Position numbers and translations under genes: made by a program
Part shown: positions 24,967 to 34,110 of the stretch, piece after piece
Numbering within the stretch: the stretch's first letter is position 1
Layout: the number at the start of each line of letters is the position of its first letter
Source of the DNA: Phytoactinopolyspora limicola
GTDB taxonomy: Bacteria > Actinomycetota > Actinomycetes > Jiangellales > Jiangellaceae
DNA: 64,000 bases
NCBI RefSeq assembly: GCF_011320225.1
Contig: NZ_JAAOEN010000001.1
Span: 186,001 to 250,000, forward strand
Direction: 5' to 3'
Notes under the pieces: model-generated
The model's input: only the letters and a program-made list of their open reading frames with translations
What the model was told of the DNA's origin: nothing
Databases searched by the model: none

Positions 24967-25980
24967 TCAGCGTGCTGCCGGGGCCGCGGTGGTGGTCCGC
25001 ACGATCAGCCGGGTCGGCAGCGTCATGATCTCCGCGTGGTCGGCGTCCCGACCACGCAACCGGTCAAGCAGGTACGCCGCCGCGATCCGGCCCTCCTCAC
25101 GCACCGGCTGGGCCACCGTGGTCAACCCGAACAGCCACGCCAGATCGTGATCGTCAACTCCCATCACGGAGACGTCATCGGGCACCCGGACACCGTCCTG
25201 CCGAGCCGCGTGGACGAATCCCATGGCGATCTCGTCCGACACCGCCATCACAGCGGTGGGCAGCGGCCCGCGCCGCTTGAACTCCGCGTACGCCTCGACG
25301 CCTGCCTCGGCGACGAACCTCCCCGCCACGGTCAGGGCGGGATCCGGCTCCACCCCAGCCGCCCGGAGCACCTCGGCGTACCCCCTCTGCCGGTCCGGGG
25401 CCACCGGGAACCCGAGGTGATCGTCCGGATCGCCTCCGATGAATCCGATGCGGCGGTGTCCCAGCCGTACCAGGTGTTCGGCCGCCATCCGACCGACCTC
25501 GACGTCGTCGATCCGCACCGTCGGGATGCCGGGCATCACCGGGCCGATCGCAACAACCGGGCGCTGCATCGCGACCAGTGCGGTCACCTCGTCCGGCATC
25601 AACGGCAGGCTGAGCACCACCAACGCGTCGACCCGTTTGCGGAGCAGATGAGTGTCGACGACGCGCCGCCGCTGCGTCTCGACGTCGGCGAGGCCGTAGC
25701 GCAGCACGTCGTATCCGGCCGCCGAGAACGCTTCCTGGGCGCCCTCGGCGACCGCGCTGAAGTACCACCCCCGAGCCACCGGCGACACCACACCGACGGC
25801 CCCTGTGCGGCCCGTGGGCAGTCCGGCCGCACTCGGTGACGGTACGTAGCCGAGCTCGGTAGCCACCGCCTGCACGGCAGCGCGGGTGGCAGGTGACACG
25901 CCTGGTAGACCCCGCAGTGCCCGCGACACCGTCGCCACCGAAACTCCGGCCCGTGCGGCCACGTCCACGATGCCCGTCAT
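24967..25980 (-). CDS. LacI family transcriptional regulator
   Basis: 337 residues. The N-terminal helix-turn-helix (about 3-48) is TGIVDVAARAGVSVATVSRA followed by the LGYVPSPSA hinge; residues 60-330 are a periplasmic-binding-protein-like effector domain (GFIGGDPDDHL, AVSDEIAMG, SVMGVDDHDLAW). It lies 27 bases downstream of the sugar ABC permease genes and likely represses them until a sugar binds. A LacI-type operator is present at 29977-29988 ahead of the binding-protein gene. Confidence 0.93.
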   Translation of the reverse strand: MTGIVDVAARAGVSVATVSRALRGLPGVSPATRAAVQAVATELGYVPSPSAAGLPTGRTGAVGVVSPVARGWYFSAVAEGAQEAFSAAGYDVLRYGLADVETQRRRVVDTHLLRKRVDALVVLSLPLMPDEVTALVAMQRPVVAIGPVMPGIPTVRIDDVEVGRMAAEHLVRLGHRRIGFIGGDPDDHLGFPVAPDRQRGYAEVLRAAGVEPDPALTVAGRFVAEAGVEAYAEFKRRGPLPTAVMAVSDEIAMGFVHAARQDGVRVPDDVSVMGVDDHDLAWLFGLTTVAQPVREEGRIAAAYLLDRLRGRDADHAEIMTLPTRLIVRTTTAAPAAR

Positions 25981-26007
25981 AGGAGTCAGCTTCCCAGGGA
26001 CGGCCCG

Positions 26008-26940
26008 CTAGCCCTTGACGCCCCCGGACAACAAACCCCGCACGAAGTAGCGCTGCAACGCTAGGAACACCACGAGCGGGACGATCATCGCGACGAACGC
26101 ACCGGCCGTGAGCAGGTGCCAGGCCTCACCGCGGCTCCCGGCCAGCTCGGCCAGGCGCGCGGTCAGCGGCGCGACGTTCGGGGTGCCGCCGGCGAAGGTC
26201 AGCGCCACGAGCAGGTCGTTCCACACCCAGAGGAACTGGAAGATGCCGAATGCGGCGATAGCCGGCACCAGGAGCGGAAGCAACACCCGGAAGAAGATCT
26301 TCACGTGGCCGGCACCGTCCACCCGGGCCGCCTCCACCAGCGACGGCGGGATGTCCTTCATGAAGTTGTGCAGCAAGAAGGTCGCCAGCGGCAACGCGAA
26401 GATCGAATGGGATAGCCACACCGTCCAGAACGATCCGGCGATCTCCCAGCGCACGTACTGCTGCATCAGCGGGATGAGGGCTACCTGAAGCGGCACGATC
26501 TGCAGCGCGAAGACCGCGACGAACAGAATGTCCCGTCCCTTGAAGTCGATCCAGGCGAACGCGTACGCCGCGAGCAACGCGAGGGTGATGGGGATAACGA
26601 CGGCGGGCAAGGTGATGACGATCGAGTTGATGAAGTACGTCGAGAACGATTCCCGAGCGCCGAAGAGCACCTCGTCGTAGTTGGCGAACGTGAATTCCGG
26701 GTTGGTGAACCACGTCCACCAACCGGAGGTGTTGATGGACTGCTGCGGCCGAAACGAGCTGACCAGCAGGCCGATCGTCGGGATCGTCCATACGAGCGCG
26801 ATGACGATCGCCACGGCCGACGCCCACGGCGACGACAGTTTCGCCCGGGCTGCCGCCGCCCGCCGCTCCGCCGCGGTGAGCTGACGGGGTATCGCAGCTG
26901 TGTCGGCGGGCACTACCGGAGGTGTGGGTGTCGTCGTCAT
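26008..26940 (-). CDS. Carbohydrate ABC transporter permease (MalG-like)
   Basis: 310 residues, six membrane helices. After a polar N-terminus of about 45 residues comes a helix (SPWASAVAIVIALVWTIPTI) and the periplasmic loop with a WTWFTNPEFTFANY run. The binding-protein-dependent transport EAA loop is EAARVDGAGHVKIFFRVLLP, which contacts the ATPase. It is the inner-membrane partner of the MalF-like gene; the start overlaps that gene's stop (ATGA). The ATPase is not in the cluster, so a shared MsmK-type ATPase is implied. The open frame continues upstream to 28236, but those residues are antisense noise. Confidence 0.93.
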   Translation of the reverse strand: MTTTPTPPVVPADTAAIPRQLTAAERRAAAARAKLSSPWASAVAIVIALVWTIPTIGLLVSSFRPQQSINTSGWWTWFTNPEFTFANYDEVLFGARESFSTYFINSIVITLPAVVIPITLALLAAYAFAWIDFKGRDILFVAVFALQIVPLQVALIPLMQQYVRWEIAGSFWTVWLSHSIFALPLATFLLHNFMKDIPPSLVEAARVDGAGHVKIFFRVLLPLLVPAIAAFGIFQFLWVWNDLLVALTFAGGTPNVAPLTARLAELAGSRGEAWHLLTAGAFVAMIVPLVVFLALQRYFVRGLLSGGVKG

Positions 26941-28166
26941 CGGATCTCCTCGGCGAGACGCAGCTGGCGCACCTGATAGATCACCACGGGTATGACCAGG
27001 ACGAACAGGAACACGGCGAGGGTCGCTCCAAGACCGAAGTTGCCCTGCCGGAAGCTCTGTGTGTAGAACTCGTTGGCCACCACGCTGGTCTCGAACTGGC
27101 CGCCGGTCATGGTGCGGACGATGTCGAACGCCTTCAGGGTGGTCATCGTCACGGTGACCATCACCACGATCAGCGCCGGCCGGATGCTGGGTACGGTGAT
27201 GTAACGGAACATGCGGATCCCCGTCAGCCCGTCGAGCCGGGCCGCCTCCACGATGTCGTCGGGGATCGCCTTGATGGCTGCCGACAGAACGGTCATGGCG
27301 AACCCGGTCTGCACCCAGATCATCACGATCAACAGCCAGAACGTGTTCATCGGTGCGCCGAGGAGGAACTGTTGTGGCTCGAAGCCGATCCACACCAAGA
27401 GCTGGTTGATCAGTCCGATCTGCGCGACGCCGTCCTGGTCGGGCCGGTAGGCGTACACGAAGCGCCAGATGATCGACGCTCCGACGAGCGAGATGGCCAT
27501 CGGCAGGAAGATCAATCCCTTGGCTAGGGCCTCGAAGCGGGTGCGGTCGACGAGCACCGCGTAGACCAGTCCGATGAACGTCGCGAGGATCGGCACCAGC
27601 AGGACCCAGATCAGGGTGTTGCGCAGTACGATCTGGAATTCGTTCTGGCTGAACATCGTGACGTAGTTGTCGAATCCGATGTAGTTCGCTCCGGTCCGGT
27701 CGAAGAAGCTCTCCCGGATCGTGCGGAACATCGGATACAGCAGGCCGAAGGCCAACATCAACAAGGCGGGGCCGAGGAAGGCGGCCACCAAAGCCCAGTT
27801 GGGGACAGCTCGGGCCCGGTCGACCGATAGCAGGATCAGTGCCATCACGACGACGAAGAGCACGATGGCGAAGACCATGACGCCGAGCTTCTCCGGCGTC
27901 GTCGTCGTGTCCAGCAACCAGTTGGGCCACGGGACGGAGAACTCGTCGAACGGCGACACTCCGAAGGCCGATAGGAGGAAGGCGGCGCCCGCCACCGTGG
28001 CGAACACCCCCAGCGCGATCAGCGCGAGGGTCCAGCGGACCGAGCCGCTGGGCCGCGGACCACCACCCAACAGGCGGGGGTCCGGCGTGTCGTGGCCGGA
28101 GACCGTGACGGTCGAGCCGGCGCTGTCGTCCGCCGGCGGCGGCGAGGGAGAACGAGGGTCGGACAA
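26937..28166 (-). CDS. Carbohydrate ABC transporter permease (MalF-like)
   Basis: 409 residues with a polar N-terminus of 40 residues and eight likely membrane helices; two extra helices precede the six-helix core, as in MalF/AglF types. The EAA motif is EAARLDGLTGIRMFRYITVP. With the MalG-like partner it forms the membrane channel of an ABC importer; a large solute such as an alpha-glucoside is suggested by the binding protein. It overlaps the downstream gene by 4 bases. Confidence 0.93.
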   Translation of the reverse strand: MSDPRSPSPPPADDSAGSTVTVSGHDTPDPRLLGGGPRPSGSVRWTLALIALGVFATVAGAAFLLSAFGVSPFDEFSVPWPNWLLDTTTTPEKLGVMVFAIVLFVVVMALILLSVDRARAVPNWALVAAFLGPALLMLAFGLLYPMFRTIRESFFDRTGANYIGFDNYVTMFSQNEFQIVLRNTLIWVLLVPILATFIGLVYAVLVDRTRFEALAKGLIFLPMAISLVGASIIWRFVYAYRPDQDGVAQIGLINQLLVWIGFEPQQFLLGAPMNTFWLLIVMIWVQTGFAMTVLSAAIKAIPDDIVEAARLDGLTGIRMFRYITVPSIRPALIVVMVTVTMTTLKAFDIVRTMTGGQFETSVVANEFYTQSFRQGNFGLGATLAVFLFVLVIPVVIYQVRQLRLAEEIR

Positions 28167-28357
28167 GACAACATCCTTTCCGCGTGCGGGTGGCGAACAT
28201 CCGCCTGCCGGGTGCCCTCATCCGGCGAGGCCACACAGCACGGCCCTCAGCCCCGGTGCTGGCAGGAATCCGGCAACGATCACGCAGCCCGATGACACAA
28301 CCACGCCGCGAGACGACCTTGGTCGGTCAGCAAGCTCAGAGCCTGCTTTCGGAACTG

Positions 28358-28385
28358 GCTCTCGGTGGCCGAAGCCACCGAGAGC
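28358..28385. terminator. Intercistronic hairpin between binding-protein and permease genes
   Basis: GCTCTCGGTGGC, loop CGAA, then the exact complement: a 12-base-pair stem with a tetraloop. It lies between the binding-protein stop (28453) and the permease start (28166). Such hairpins usually stabilise the upstream message or cause partial termination, giving more binding protein than permease. Confidence 0.7.
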
Positions 28386-28452
28386 ACAACTCGTCCAGAG
28401 AGGTGGGCCGTGGAGCACGCCCCCCGAACAGGCCCGTAGGGTCTTGACCCCG

Positions 28453-29889
28453 CTATTGCGGCCAGGAACTCTCGATCGCGTCGAGAACCTCGTCGTCCGG
28501 CTTGTCGTTGGCTATCCAGTTAGTCATCTCGGTCCAGAACGAACCCGCCCCGACCTCGCCCGGCATCAGGTCGGACGCATCGAACCGGAAGATCGTCTCC
28601 GGATCCTGGAGGATTTCCACCGACAGCCGATTGATCTCGGTGTCGACGTTCTCCAGATCAAGGCCGGTGTTGGCCGAGATCCAGTTGCCTTCGATGGCCT
28701 TCAGGTTCGCCCATTCCGGCGACGCGAGGAACGCCTGGAACGCCTGCACCTCGGGGCGGTCGTCGAAGGCCGCGGCGAACTCGCCGCCGCCGAGCACGGG
28801 GTTGCCGAAGTCGTCACCCATCGGGGGCAGGTAGAACGCGTAGACATCACCGTCCGGCGCGACGGTCGCTCCCGCCTCAGTGAAGTTGACCTGGTAGAAC
28901 GATGCCTGGCGGTGCATCCAGCAGTTGCCGTCCAGGATAGGCAGGCCACCGGCCTGGAACTCCGTGGCGGCGATGCTTCTCACATCACCCAGTCCACCGT
29001 TGACGTAGTCGTCGTTCTTCAGGATGTCGCCCACCGCGGCCAACACTTCGGCCACCTGGGGGTCGTTGAATGGGATGTCGTGGTTCATCCACTGGTCGTA
29101 GACGTCGGGGCCGTGCATGCGGAGCATGACGTCTTCCATCCAGTCGGTGGCCGGCCAGCCGGTGGCATCACCGGACCCGATCCCCGCGCACCACGGCTTG
29201 CCGTTGCCGTCGGCGACGATCTGATCGGACAACGTGAGCATCTCGTCCCACGTCTCCGGAATCTCATAGCCGGCGTCGGCGAACATACTCGGCGAATACC
29301 ACACGAACGACTTGACGTTCGCACCGATCGGCGAGGCGTAGAAGGTGCCGTCGACCGTTCCGAGTTCCTTCCACTCCTCAGCGAAGTGCAGGTCGGTGTA
29401 TTCCTCGGCGAGCGTGCCCGCCAAGGACTGGACCGACCCGGTGTCCTGCACCACGGTCTCCAGCAGGCCAGGCTGCGGGAAGTAGGCGATGTCTGGGGCG
29501 TTGCCACCCCGGACCCGGACCGTCAACTGCGCCTCGAACTCACCGGAACCCTCGTAGTTGATGGTGGCACCGGTGCACTCCTCGAACGGTTTGTACGACT
29601 CGATGTGGGCGAGGTCTTCCGGCGCGACGATCGACGTGTACACGTGCACGGTGGTGCCGCTCAGGTCGCCGTACTGCTCGTAGGCCGCGCAGTCACCCGG
29701 ATCGTCGGCGCCGTCGGTGTCGTCTTCGTCTGGATCGGTGTCGGTGTCGTCGGCGTCATCGCCGTTTTCGGCGGCCGCGGTGCCGTTGGCGGAATCGTCG
29801 TCGTCCCCGCCACATGCGGCCAGCACGAGCGACAGCCCAGCGATACAGCCGATCGCGGCCACGCCCGCTCTCCTCTTGCTCAGGTTCAT
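28453..29889 (-). CDS. ABC transporter sugar-binding lipoprotein (alpha-glucoside type)
   Basis: 478 residues. The lipoprotein signal ends LVLAACGG (Cys about 23) and is followed by an Asp/Thr-rich linker (about 25-65). The mature part is a type B (cluster D) solute-binding protein: VHVYTSIVAPEDLAHIES, PDIAYFPQPGLLE, a hinge near GKPWCAGIGSGDATGWPATDW and a C-terminal DLMPGEVGAGSFW. This profile matches AglE-like alpha-glucoside binders. The ATG at 29889 follows GGGAGG; an in-frame start at 30003 would add 38 residues that are not signal-like. Anchored to the outer face of the membrane. Confidence 0.92.
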   Translation of the reverse strand: MNLSKRRAGVAAIGCIAGLSLVLAACGGDDDDSANGTAAAENGDDADDTDTDPDEDDTDGADDPGDCAAYEQYGDLSGTTVHVYTSIVAPEDLAHIESYKPFEECTGATINYEGSGEFEAQLTVRVRGGNAPDIAYFPQPGLLETVVQDTGSVQSLAGTLAEEYTDLHFAEEWKELGTVDGTFYASPIGANVKSFVWYSPSMFADAGYEIPETWDEMLTLSDQIVADGNGKPWCAGIGSGDATGWPATDWMEDVMLRMHGPDVYDQWMNHDIPFNDPQVAEVLAAVGDILKNDDYVNGGLGDVRSIAATEFQAGGLPILDGNCWMHRQASFYQVNFTEAGATVAPDGDVYAFYLPPMGDDFGNPVLGGGEFAAAFDDRPEVQAFQAFLASPEWANLKAIEGNWISANTGLDLENVDTEINRLSVEILQDPETIFRFDASDLMPGEVGAGSFWTEMTNWIANDKPDDEVLDAIESSWPQ

Positions 29890-29944
29890 CTGGTGCCTCC
29901 CGTCCGTGGGATCCGGCTCGGATCCCTGGTCGGCCCGAACCGAA

Positions 29945-29964
29945 AGGCACGCACATTCGTGCCT
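29945..29964 (-). promoter_or_regulatory. AGGCACG/CGTGCCT inverted repeat in the sugar-binding leader
   Basis: A perfect 7-base inverted repeat separated by CACATT. It lies between the LacI-type operator and the binding-protein start. It could be a second regulator site or a leader hairpin; the sequence alone does not decide. Confidence 0.5.
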
Positions 29965-29976
29965 GTGACGGACAAC

Positions 29977-29988
29977 GAAAACGTTTAC
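29977..29988 (-). promoter_or_regulatory. LacI-type operator
   Basis: GAAAACGTTTAC is a CG-centred near-palindrome of the form bound by LacI-family regulators, 88 bases upstream of the sugar-binding protein gene. The LacI gene at the end of the same cluster is the obvious candidate to bind it. The rest of the gap up to pdhA (29989-30484) holds no gene that I can see. Confidence 0.7.
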
Positions 29989-30484
29989 GCAACGAAAACT
30001 CAAGGGACCAATGGCACCGAACCGGTAACAATTACGTCACATGGCGCCACGCGGCGGACATCTCACCCACCGGGCAACGCCCCGCACCGTGCCGACGCTC
30101 CGGCGCCGCCACCACCCACGCCGCCCTTCACCACCCGCATCGCGACTGCTGGGACGCCCGAGCACTTGTGCGGTCACATCAGGCGGGAGCGGGTGAAGTT
30201 GTGCGGGTCGACGAGCCCAGAACCCGGCGCCGATGGGCAGGCTGGAGGGGGGAACTTCGAGACTGCCGATCAGGGGTCACCCGGCGAGGGACGGGAAGGC
30301 GAAAGGGTGGGAAGTATTCACACCGGTTCGGACATGGGTACCGTGTCAGTAGCACCGTCGTGGCACACGTCACGACACACACCGCCGGTCGACCCCCGAG
30401 GCACCCCACTCGACCGCACCGGCGGCCAGGACACGGCCAGGCGTACGCGGCGACCCCGCAGAGCCCACGACGTGAAGGAGAGAC

Positions 30485-31639
30485 ATGACTGTCGATTCGA
30501 CGGTTGAGCCGGCCGGCGGCGCAGCCGCGAGCGAACCGGAGCTCGTGCAGCTGCTGACCCCCGAGGGGGAGCGCGTTCCCGACGACCACTACGACGCGCT
30601 GATCGACGACATCGGCCCTCCCGAGATCCGCGGCCTCTATCGCGACCTCGTCCTCGCCCGGCGTATCGACAGCGAAGCCGTGGCACTACAGCGCCAGGGC
30701 GAACTCGGGCTTTGGGCCAGCCTCCTGGGCCAGGAGGCCGCACAGGTCGGTTCCGGCCGCGCACTGCGCCCACACGACCACGTTTTCCCCACCTACCGGG
30801 AGCACGGCGTCGCCTGGTGCCGGGGGGTCGATCCAGCCCGGCTGCTCGGTCTGTTCCGGGGCGTCGACCAAGGCGGTTGGGACCCCCGAAGCACCAACTT
30901 CCACCTTTACACCATCGTCATCGGTGCACAGACCCTGCACGCCACCGGATACGCGATGGGGGTGCAGCGTGACGGCGCAGTGGGCACCGGCGACCCCAAC
31001 CGCGACACCGCGGTGATCGCGTACTTCGGTGACGGCGCCACCAGCCAGGGCGACGTCAACGAGGCCTTCATCTGGGCGAGCGTCAACAACACCCCGGTGG
31101 TCTTCTTCTGCCAGAACAACCAGTGGGCCATCTCCGAGCCGCTGGAGCGGCAGACCCGGGTGCCGCTGTACCGAAGGGCACACGGCTTCGGCTTCCCCGG
31201 CCTACGGGTCGATGGCAACGACGTCCTCGCGTGCCTGGCGGTCACCCGCGAGGCTCTGCAACGCGCCCGAGACGGCGAAGGCCCCACCCTCATCGAAGCG
31301 TTCACGTACCGCATGGGGGCGCACACCACCACCGACGACCCCACCCGCTACCGGCTCGGCTCCGAGCTGGAGCACTGGCGGCTCAAGGACCCCATCGAGC
31401 GGGTCAAGGCTTATATCGTGCGCGGCGAACTCGCCGACCAGGAGTTCTTCGACGAGGTCGAAGCCGAGGCGGAACAGTTGGCCGAGCACCTCCGCACGGC
31501 GTGCCGCGAGCTACCCGATCCAGGCCCCGAGTCCATCTTCGACCACGTGTACGTCGACCCACCGGCCCCGCTCCTCGCCCAGCGCGACGAAATGACGGCC
31601 TACCTCGACTCCTTCGCCAACGAGGAGGCGCGCCGATGA
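30485..31639 (+). CDS. pdhA: 2-oxoacid dehydrogenase E1 alpha subunit (pyruvate dehydrogenase type)
   Basis: 384 residues. The thiamine-diphosphate motif is YFGDGATSQGDVNEAFIWAS through CQNN, with RQGELGLWASLLGQEAAQ and FPTYREHG typical of actinobacterial E1 alpha. With the beta subunit it decarboxylates a 2-oxoacid and passes the acyl group to the E2 lipoyl arm. I name it pdhA by overall pattern, but the branched-chain (bkd) specificity cannot be excluded. GGAGAG precedes the ATG. It starts a three-gene operon (alpha, beta, E2); the stop overlaps the beta start (ATGA). Confidence 0.9.
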   Translation: MTVDSTVEPAGGAAASEPELVQLLTPEGERVPDDHYDALIDDIGPPEIRGLYRDLVLARRIDSEAVALQRQGELGLWASLLGQEAAQVGSGRALRPHDHVFPTYREHGVAWCRGVDPARLLGLFRGVDQGGWDPRSTNFHLYTIVIGAQTLHATGYAMGVQRDGAVGTGDPNRDTAVIAYFGDGATSQGDVNEAFIWASVNNTPVVFFCQNNQWAISEPLERQTRVPLYRRAHGFGFPGLRVDGNDVLACLAVTREALQRARDGEGPTLIEAFTYRMGAHTTTDDPTRYRLGSELEHWRLKDPIERVKAYIVRGELADQEFFDEVEAEAEQLAEHLRTACRELPDPGPESIFDHVYVDPPAPLLAQRDEMTAYLDSFANEEARR

Positions 31640-32613
31640 CCACCTTCAACATCGTCAAGGCCATCAACGCCGGGTTACGCCGCGCCATGGACGGCGACCC
31701 CAAAGTGCTCATCATGGGTGAAGACGTCGGCAAACTCGGCGGCGTGTTCCGAGTCACCGACGGCCTCCAGAAAGATTTCGGCGAGGACCGCGTCATCGAC
31801 ACCCCGCTGGCCGAGTCGGGCATCATCGGTACCGCTGTCGGCCTGGCACTACGTGGCTACCGGCCGGTCTGCGAGATCCAGTTCGACGGTTTCGTGTTCC
31901 CCGGCTACGACCAAATCGTCAGCCAGGTCGCCAAGATGCACTACCGGTCCGCCGGACGGCTGCGGCTGCCCATCGTCATCCGTATTCCCTACGGTGGCGG
32001 CATCGGCGCCGTCGAGCATCACAGCGAAAGCCCGGAAGGCTACTTCGTCCACACCCCCGGCCTGAAGGTTGTGACCTGCGCCGACCCGGTTGATGCCTAC
32101 TGGATGATTCAACAGGCCATCGAGTCCGACGATCCAGTGATGTTCTTCGAGCCCAAGCGCCGCTATTACGAGAAGGCGGAGGTCGACACCGACGGCTCGC
32201 CCACACTCCCGCTGCACGCCGCCCGAGTGGTGCGGGAAGGCACGGACGCCACCGTCGCCGCCTATGGTCCGATGGTCAAGACCTGCCTGGAAGCCGCCAC
32301 CGCCGCGGCCGACGAGGGCCGCTCACTCGAGGTCATCGACCTACGCACCCTCGCCCCGCTCGACCTCGGGCCGGTGATCGAGTCGGTACGGCGCACTGGG
32401 CGGCTCGTCGTCGTCCACGAGGCCCAGCGGACCCTCGGGGTTGGCGCGGAGGTGGCCGCCCGCGTCACCGAAGAGTGCTTCTACGAGCTCGAGGCACCGG
32501 TGATGCGGGTCACCGGCTACGACACCCCCTACCCGGCGTCCCGGGTGGAGGACGACTACCTCCCCGACCTCGACCGCGTGCTCGATGGCGTCGACCGGAC
32601 CTTGGCCCACTGA
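31636..32613 (+). CDS. pdhB: 2-oxoacid dehydrogenase E1 beta subunit
   Basis: 325 residues from the ATG at 31636, which follows AGGAGG and overlaps the alpha-subunit stop; the open frame upstream of it is out-of-frame alpha-subunit sequence. Conserved features include MGEDVGKLGGVFRVTDGL, DTPLAESGIIGTAVGLA, and the transketolase C-terminal domain VIDLRTLAPLD and VHEAQRTLGVGAE. It completes the thiamine-diphosphate site at the interface with the alpha subunit. The E2 gene follows after 33 bases. Confidence 0.93.
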   Translation: MTTFNIVKAINAGLRRAMDGDPKVLIMGEDVGKLGGVFRVTDGLQKDFGEDRVIDTPLAESGIIGTAVGLALRGYRPVCEIQFDGFVFPGYDQIVSQVAKMHYRSAGRLRLPIVIRIPYGGGIGAVEHHSESPEGYFVHTPGLKVVTCADPVDAYWMIQQAIESDDPVMFFEPKRRYYEKAEVDTDGSPTLPLHAARVVREGTDATVAAYGPMVKTCLEAATAAADEGRSLEVIDLRTLAPLDLGPVIESVRRTGRLVVVHEAQRTLGVGAEVAARVTEECFYELEAPVMRVTGYDTPYPASRVEDDYLPDLDRVLDGVDRTLAH

Positions 32614-32646
32614 CCCTGGTGCTTCCCGCCCCGAAAGGAACACAGA

Positions 32647-34023
32647 GTGAGCGTTTCGCAGTTCAACCTCCCAGACGTCGGTGAAGGGCTGACCGAAGCC
32701 GAGATCGTGTCCTGGAAGGTCAAGCCGGGCGACGCCGTCAAGGTCAACGACATCATCGTCGAGATCGAGACCGCCAAGTCGCTCGTCGAGTTGCCGTGTC
32801 CGTATACCGGCGTGGTCGAAGGGCTCTTGGTCGACGAGGGTGCCACCGTGCCGGTCGGCACCCCCATCATCGCGGTACGCACCGCCGACGATCCCGCTCC
32901 CGCGGATACCTCGAGCCCGGGCGAAGACCTCGTCCCGGTTCCCGACGCGTCGCCCGAGCCCACGGCCACCTCATCCTCCGGCGACGAACGGCAGCCGGTC
33001 CTCGTCGGCTACGGGCCGCGCACGTCGGCCGCCAAACGCCGCGTCCGCAAGCCGACCGGCGCGACAGGCAGCCCGGCGACCACCCCGACCACCACCCCGG
33101 AGAGCAGCGGACCAGACCGCGAGGCTCCGACTCAGACACTCGTCCGGGCCAAACCGCCAGTGCGCAAACTGGCGAAAGATCTCGGTGTCGACCTTTCCAC
33201 GGTCACCCCCACCGGGCCGAACGGCACCGTGACGCGCGACGACGTCCATGCCGCCGCCAGCACTCCCGCCGCGCAACCAGCGGCGGCCGGAGCAGTGGGA
33301 GAGGGGGGCTGGAAGGCCCAACCGCGCGAGGAGCGCACCCCGATCCGGTCGGTGCGGCGCAAGACCGCCGAAGCTATGGTGCGGTCGGCTTTTACCGCGC
33401 CGCACGTAACCGAGTTCATCACCGTCGATGTCACGCGCACCATGCGCCTAACCGACCGGCTCCGCACGTCACGGGAGTTCCGCGACGTCAAGCTGTCGCC
33501 GCTGGCGCTCGTCGCCCGGGCGGTCTGCCTGGCGATGCCGCGCACTCCCGCGGTCAACTCTCGGTGGGACGACGACGCCGGCGAGATCATCACACAGCGC
33601 TACGTGAACCTCGGCATCGCAGCGGCCACTCCGCGTGGACTGGTCGTCCCCAACATCAAGGACGCTCACACGCTGCCGCTGCGTGAGCTGGCCGGCGCCA
33701 TCAACGAGTTGGCCGCGACCGCCCGGGACGGCAAGACACCCCCGGCGGACATGCTCGGCGGTACGTTCTCCATCACCAACGTGGGTGTCTTCGGCGTCGA
33801 TACCGGAACCCCCATCATCAACCCCGGCGAGGCGGCCATCCTGGCCTTGGGCGCCATCCGCGAACAGCCCTGGGTGCACAAGGGCAAGATCAAGGCGCGC
33901 CAGGTCACCACATTGGGGCTGTCGTTCGACCACCGCTTGGTCGACGGCGAGCAAGGCTCGCGGTTCATCGCGGACGTCGCGGCTCTGCTGGAGGATCCGG
34001 GGAACGCCCTCGCCTGGGCCTGA
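32647..34023 (+). CDS. 2-oxoacid dehydrogenase E2 (dihydrolipoamide acyltransferase)
   Basis: 458 residues from a GTG preceded by AAAGGA. One lipoyl domain (about 1-80) with the lipoyl-lysine motif EIETAKSLVELPCPY; an Ala/Pro/Thr-rich linker; a peripheral-subunit-binding domain (about 170-205, PPVRKLAKDLGVDL, GTVTRDDV); and the catalytic domain with LSFDHRLVDGEQG containing the catalytic His and Asp. It transfers the acyl group from lipoyl to CoA. The E3 gene (lpd) is not in this operon and must be elsewhere. The stop lies 10 bases before a gene-end palindrome. Confidence 0.94.
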   Translation: MSVSQFNLPDVGEGLTEAEIVSWKVKPGDAVKVNDIIVEIETAKSLVELPCPYTGVVEGLLVDEGATVPVGTPIIAVRTADDPAPADTSSPGEDLVPVPDASPEPTATSSSGDERQPVLVGYGPRTSAAKRRVRKPTGATGSPATTPTTTPESSGPDREAPTQTLVRAKPPVRKLAKDLGVDLSTVTPTGPNGTVTRDDVHAAASTPAAQPAAAGAVGEGGWKAQPREERTPIRSVRRKTAEAMVRSAFTAPHVTEFITVDVTRTMRLTDRLRTSREFRDVKLSPLALVARAVCLAMPRTPAVNSRWDDDAGEIITQRYVNLGIAAATPRGLVVPNIKDAHTLPLRELAGAINELAATARDGKTPPADMLGGTFSITNVGVFGVDTGTPIINPGEAAILALGAIREQPWVHKGKIKARQVTTLGLSFDHRLVDGEQGSRFIADVAALLEDPGNALAWA

Positions 34024-34032
34024 CTCACCGCG

Positions 34033-34091
34033 TCCATGATCATGAACACTTTGCCGTGCTATAGCACGGCAAAGTGTTCATGATCATTGGA
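34033..34091. repeat. Gene-end palindrome copy B, probable bidirectional terminator
   Basis: TCCATGATCATGAACACTT and its complement form a stem of about 28 base pairs whose centre GTGCTATAGCAC is fully symmetrical. It lies between the convergent E2 and LPXTG genes, so it probably terminates both. Same family as copies at 6849, 37268 and 61038. Confidence 0.85.
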
Positions 34092-34110
34092 GGGTTCGCT
34101 GTTTCTGTTG

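Noticed and set aside
27721-30507. Very long plus-strand open frame (about 930 codons) across the sugar ABC operon
   Set aside because: It is antisense to the clear permease and binding-protein genes; low-complexity composition and no domain pattern. High GC leaves long empty frames.
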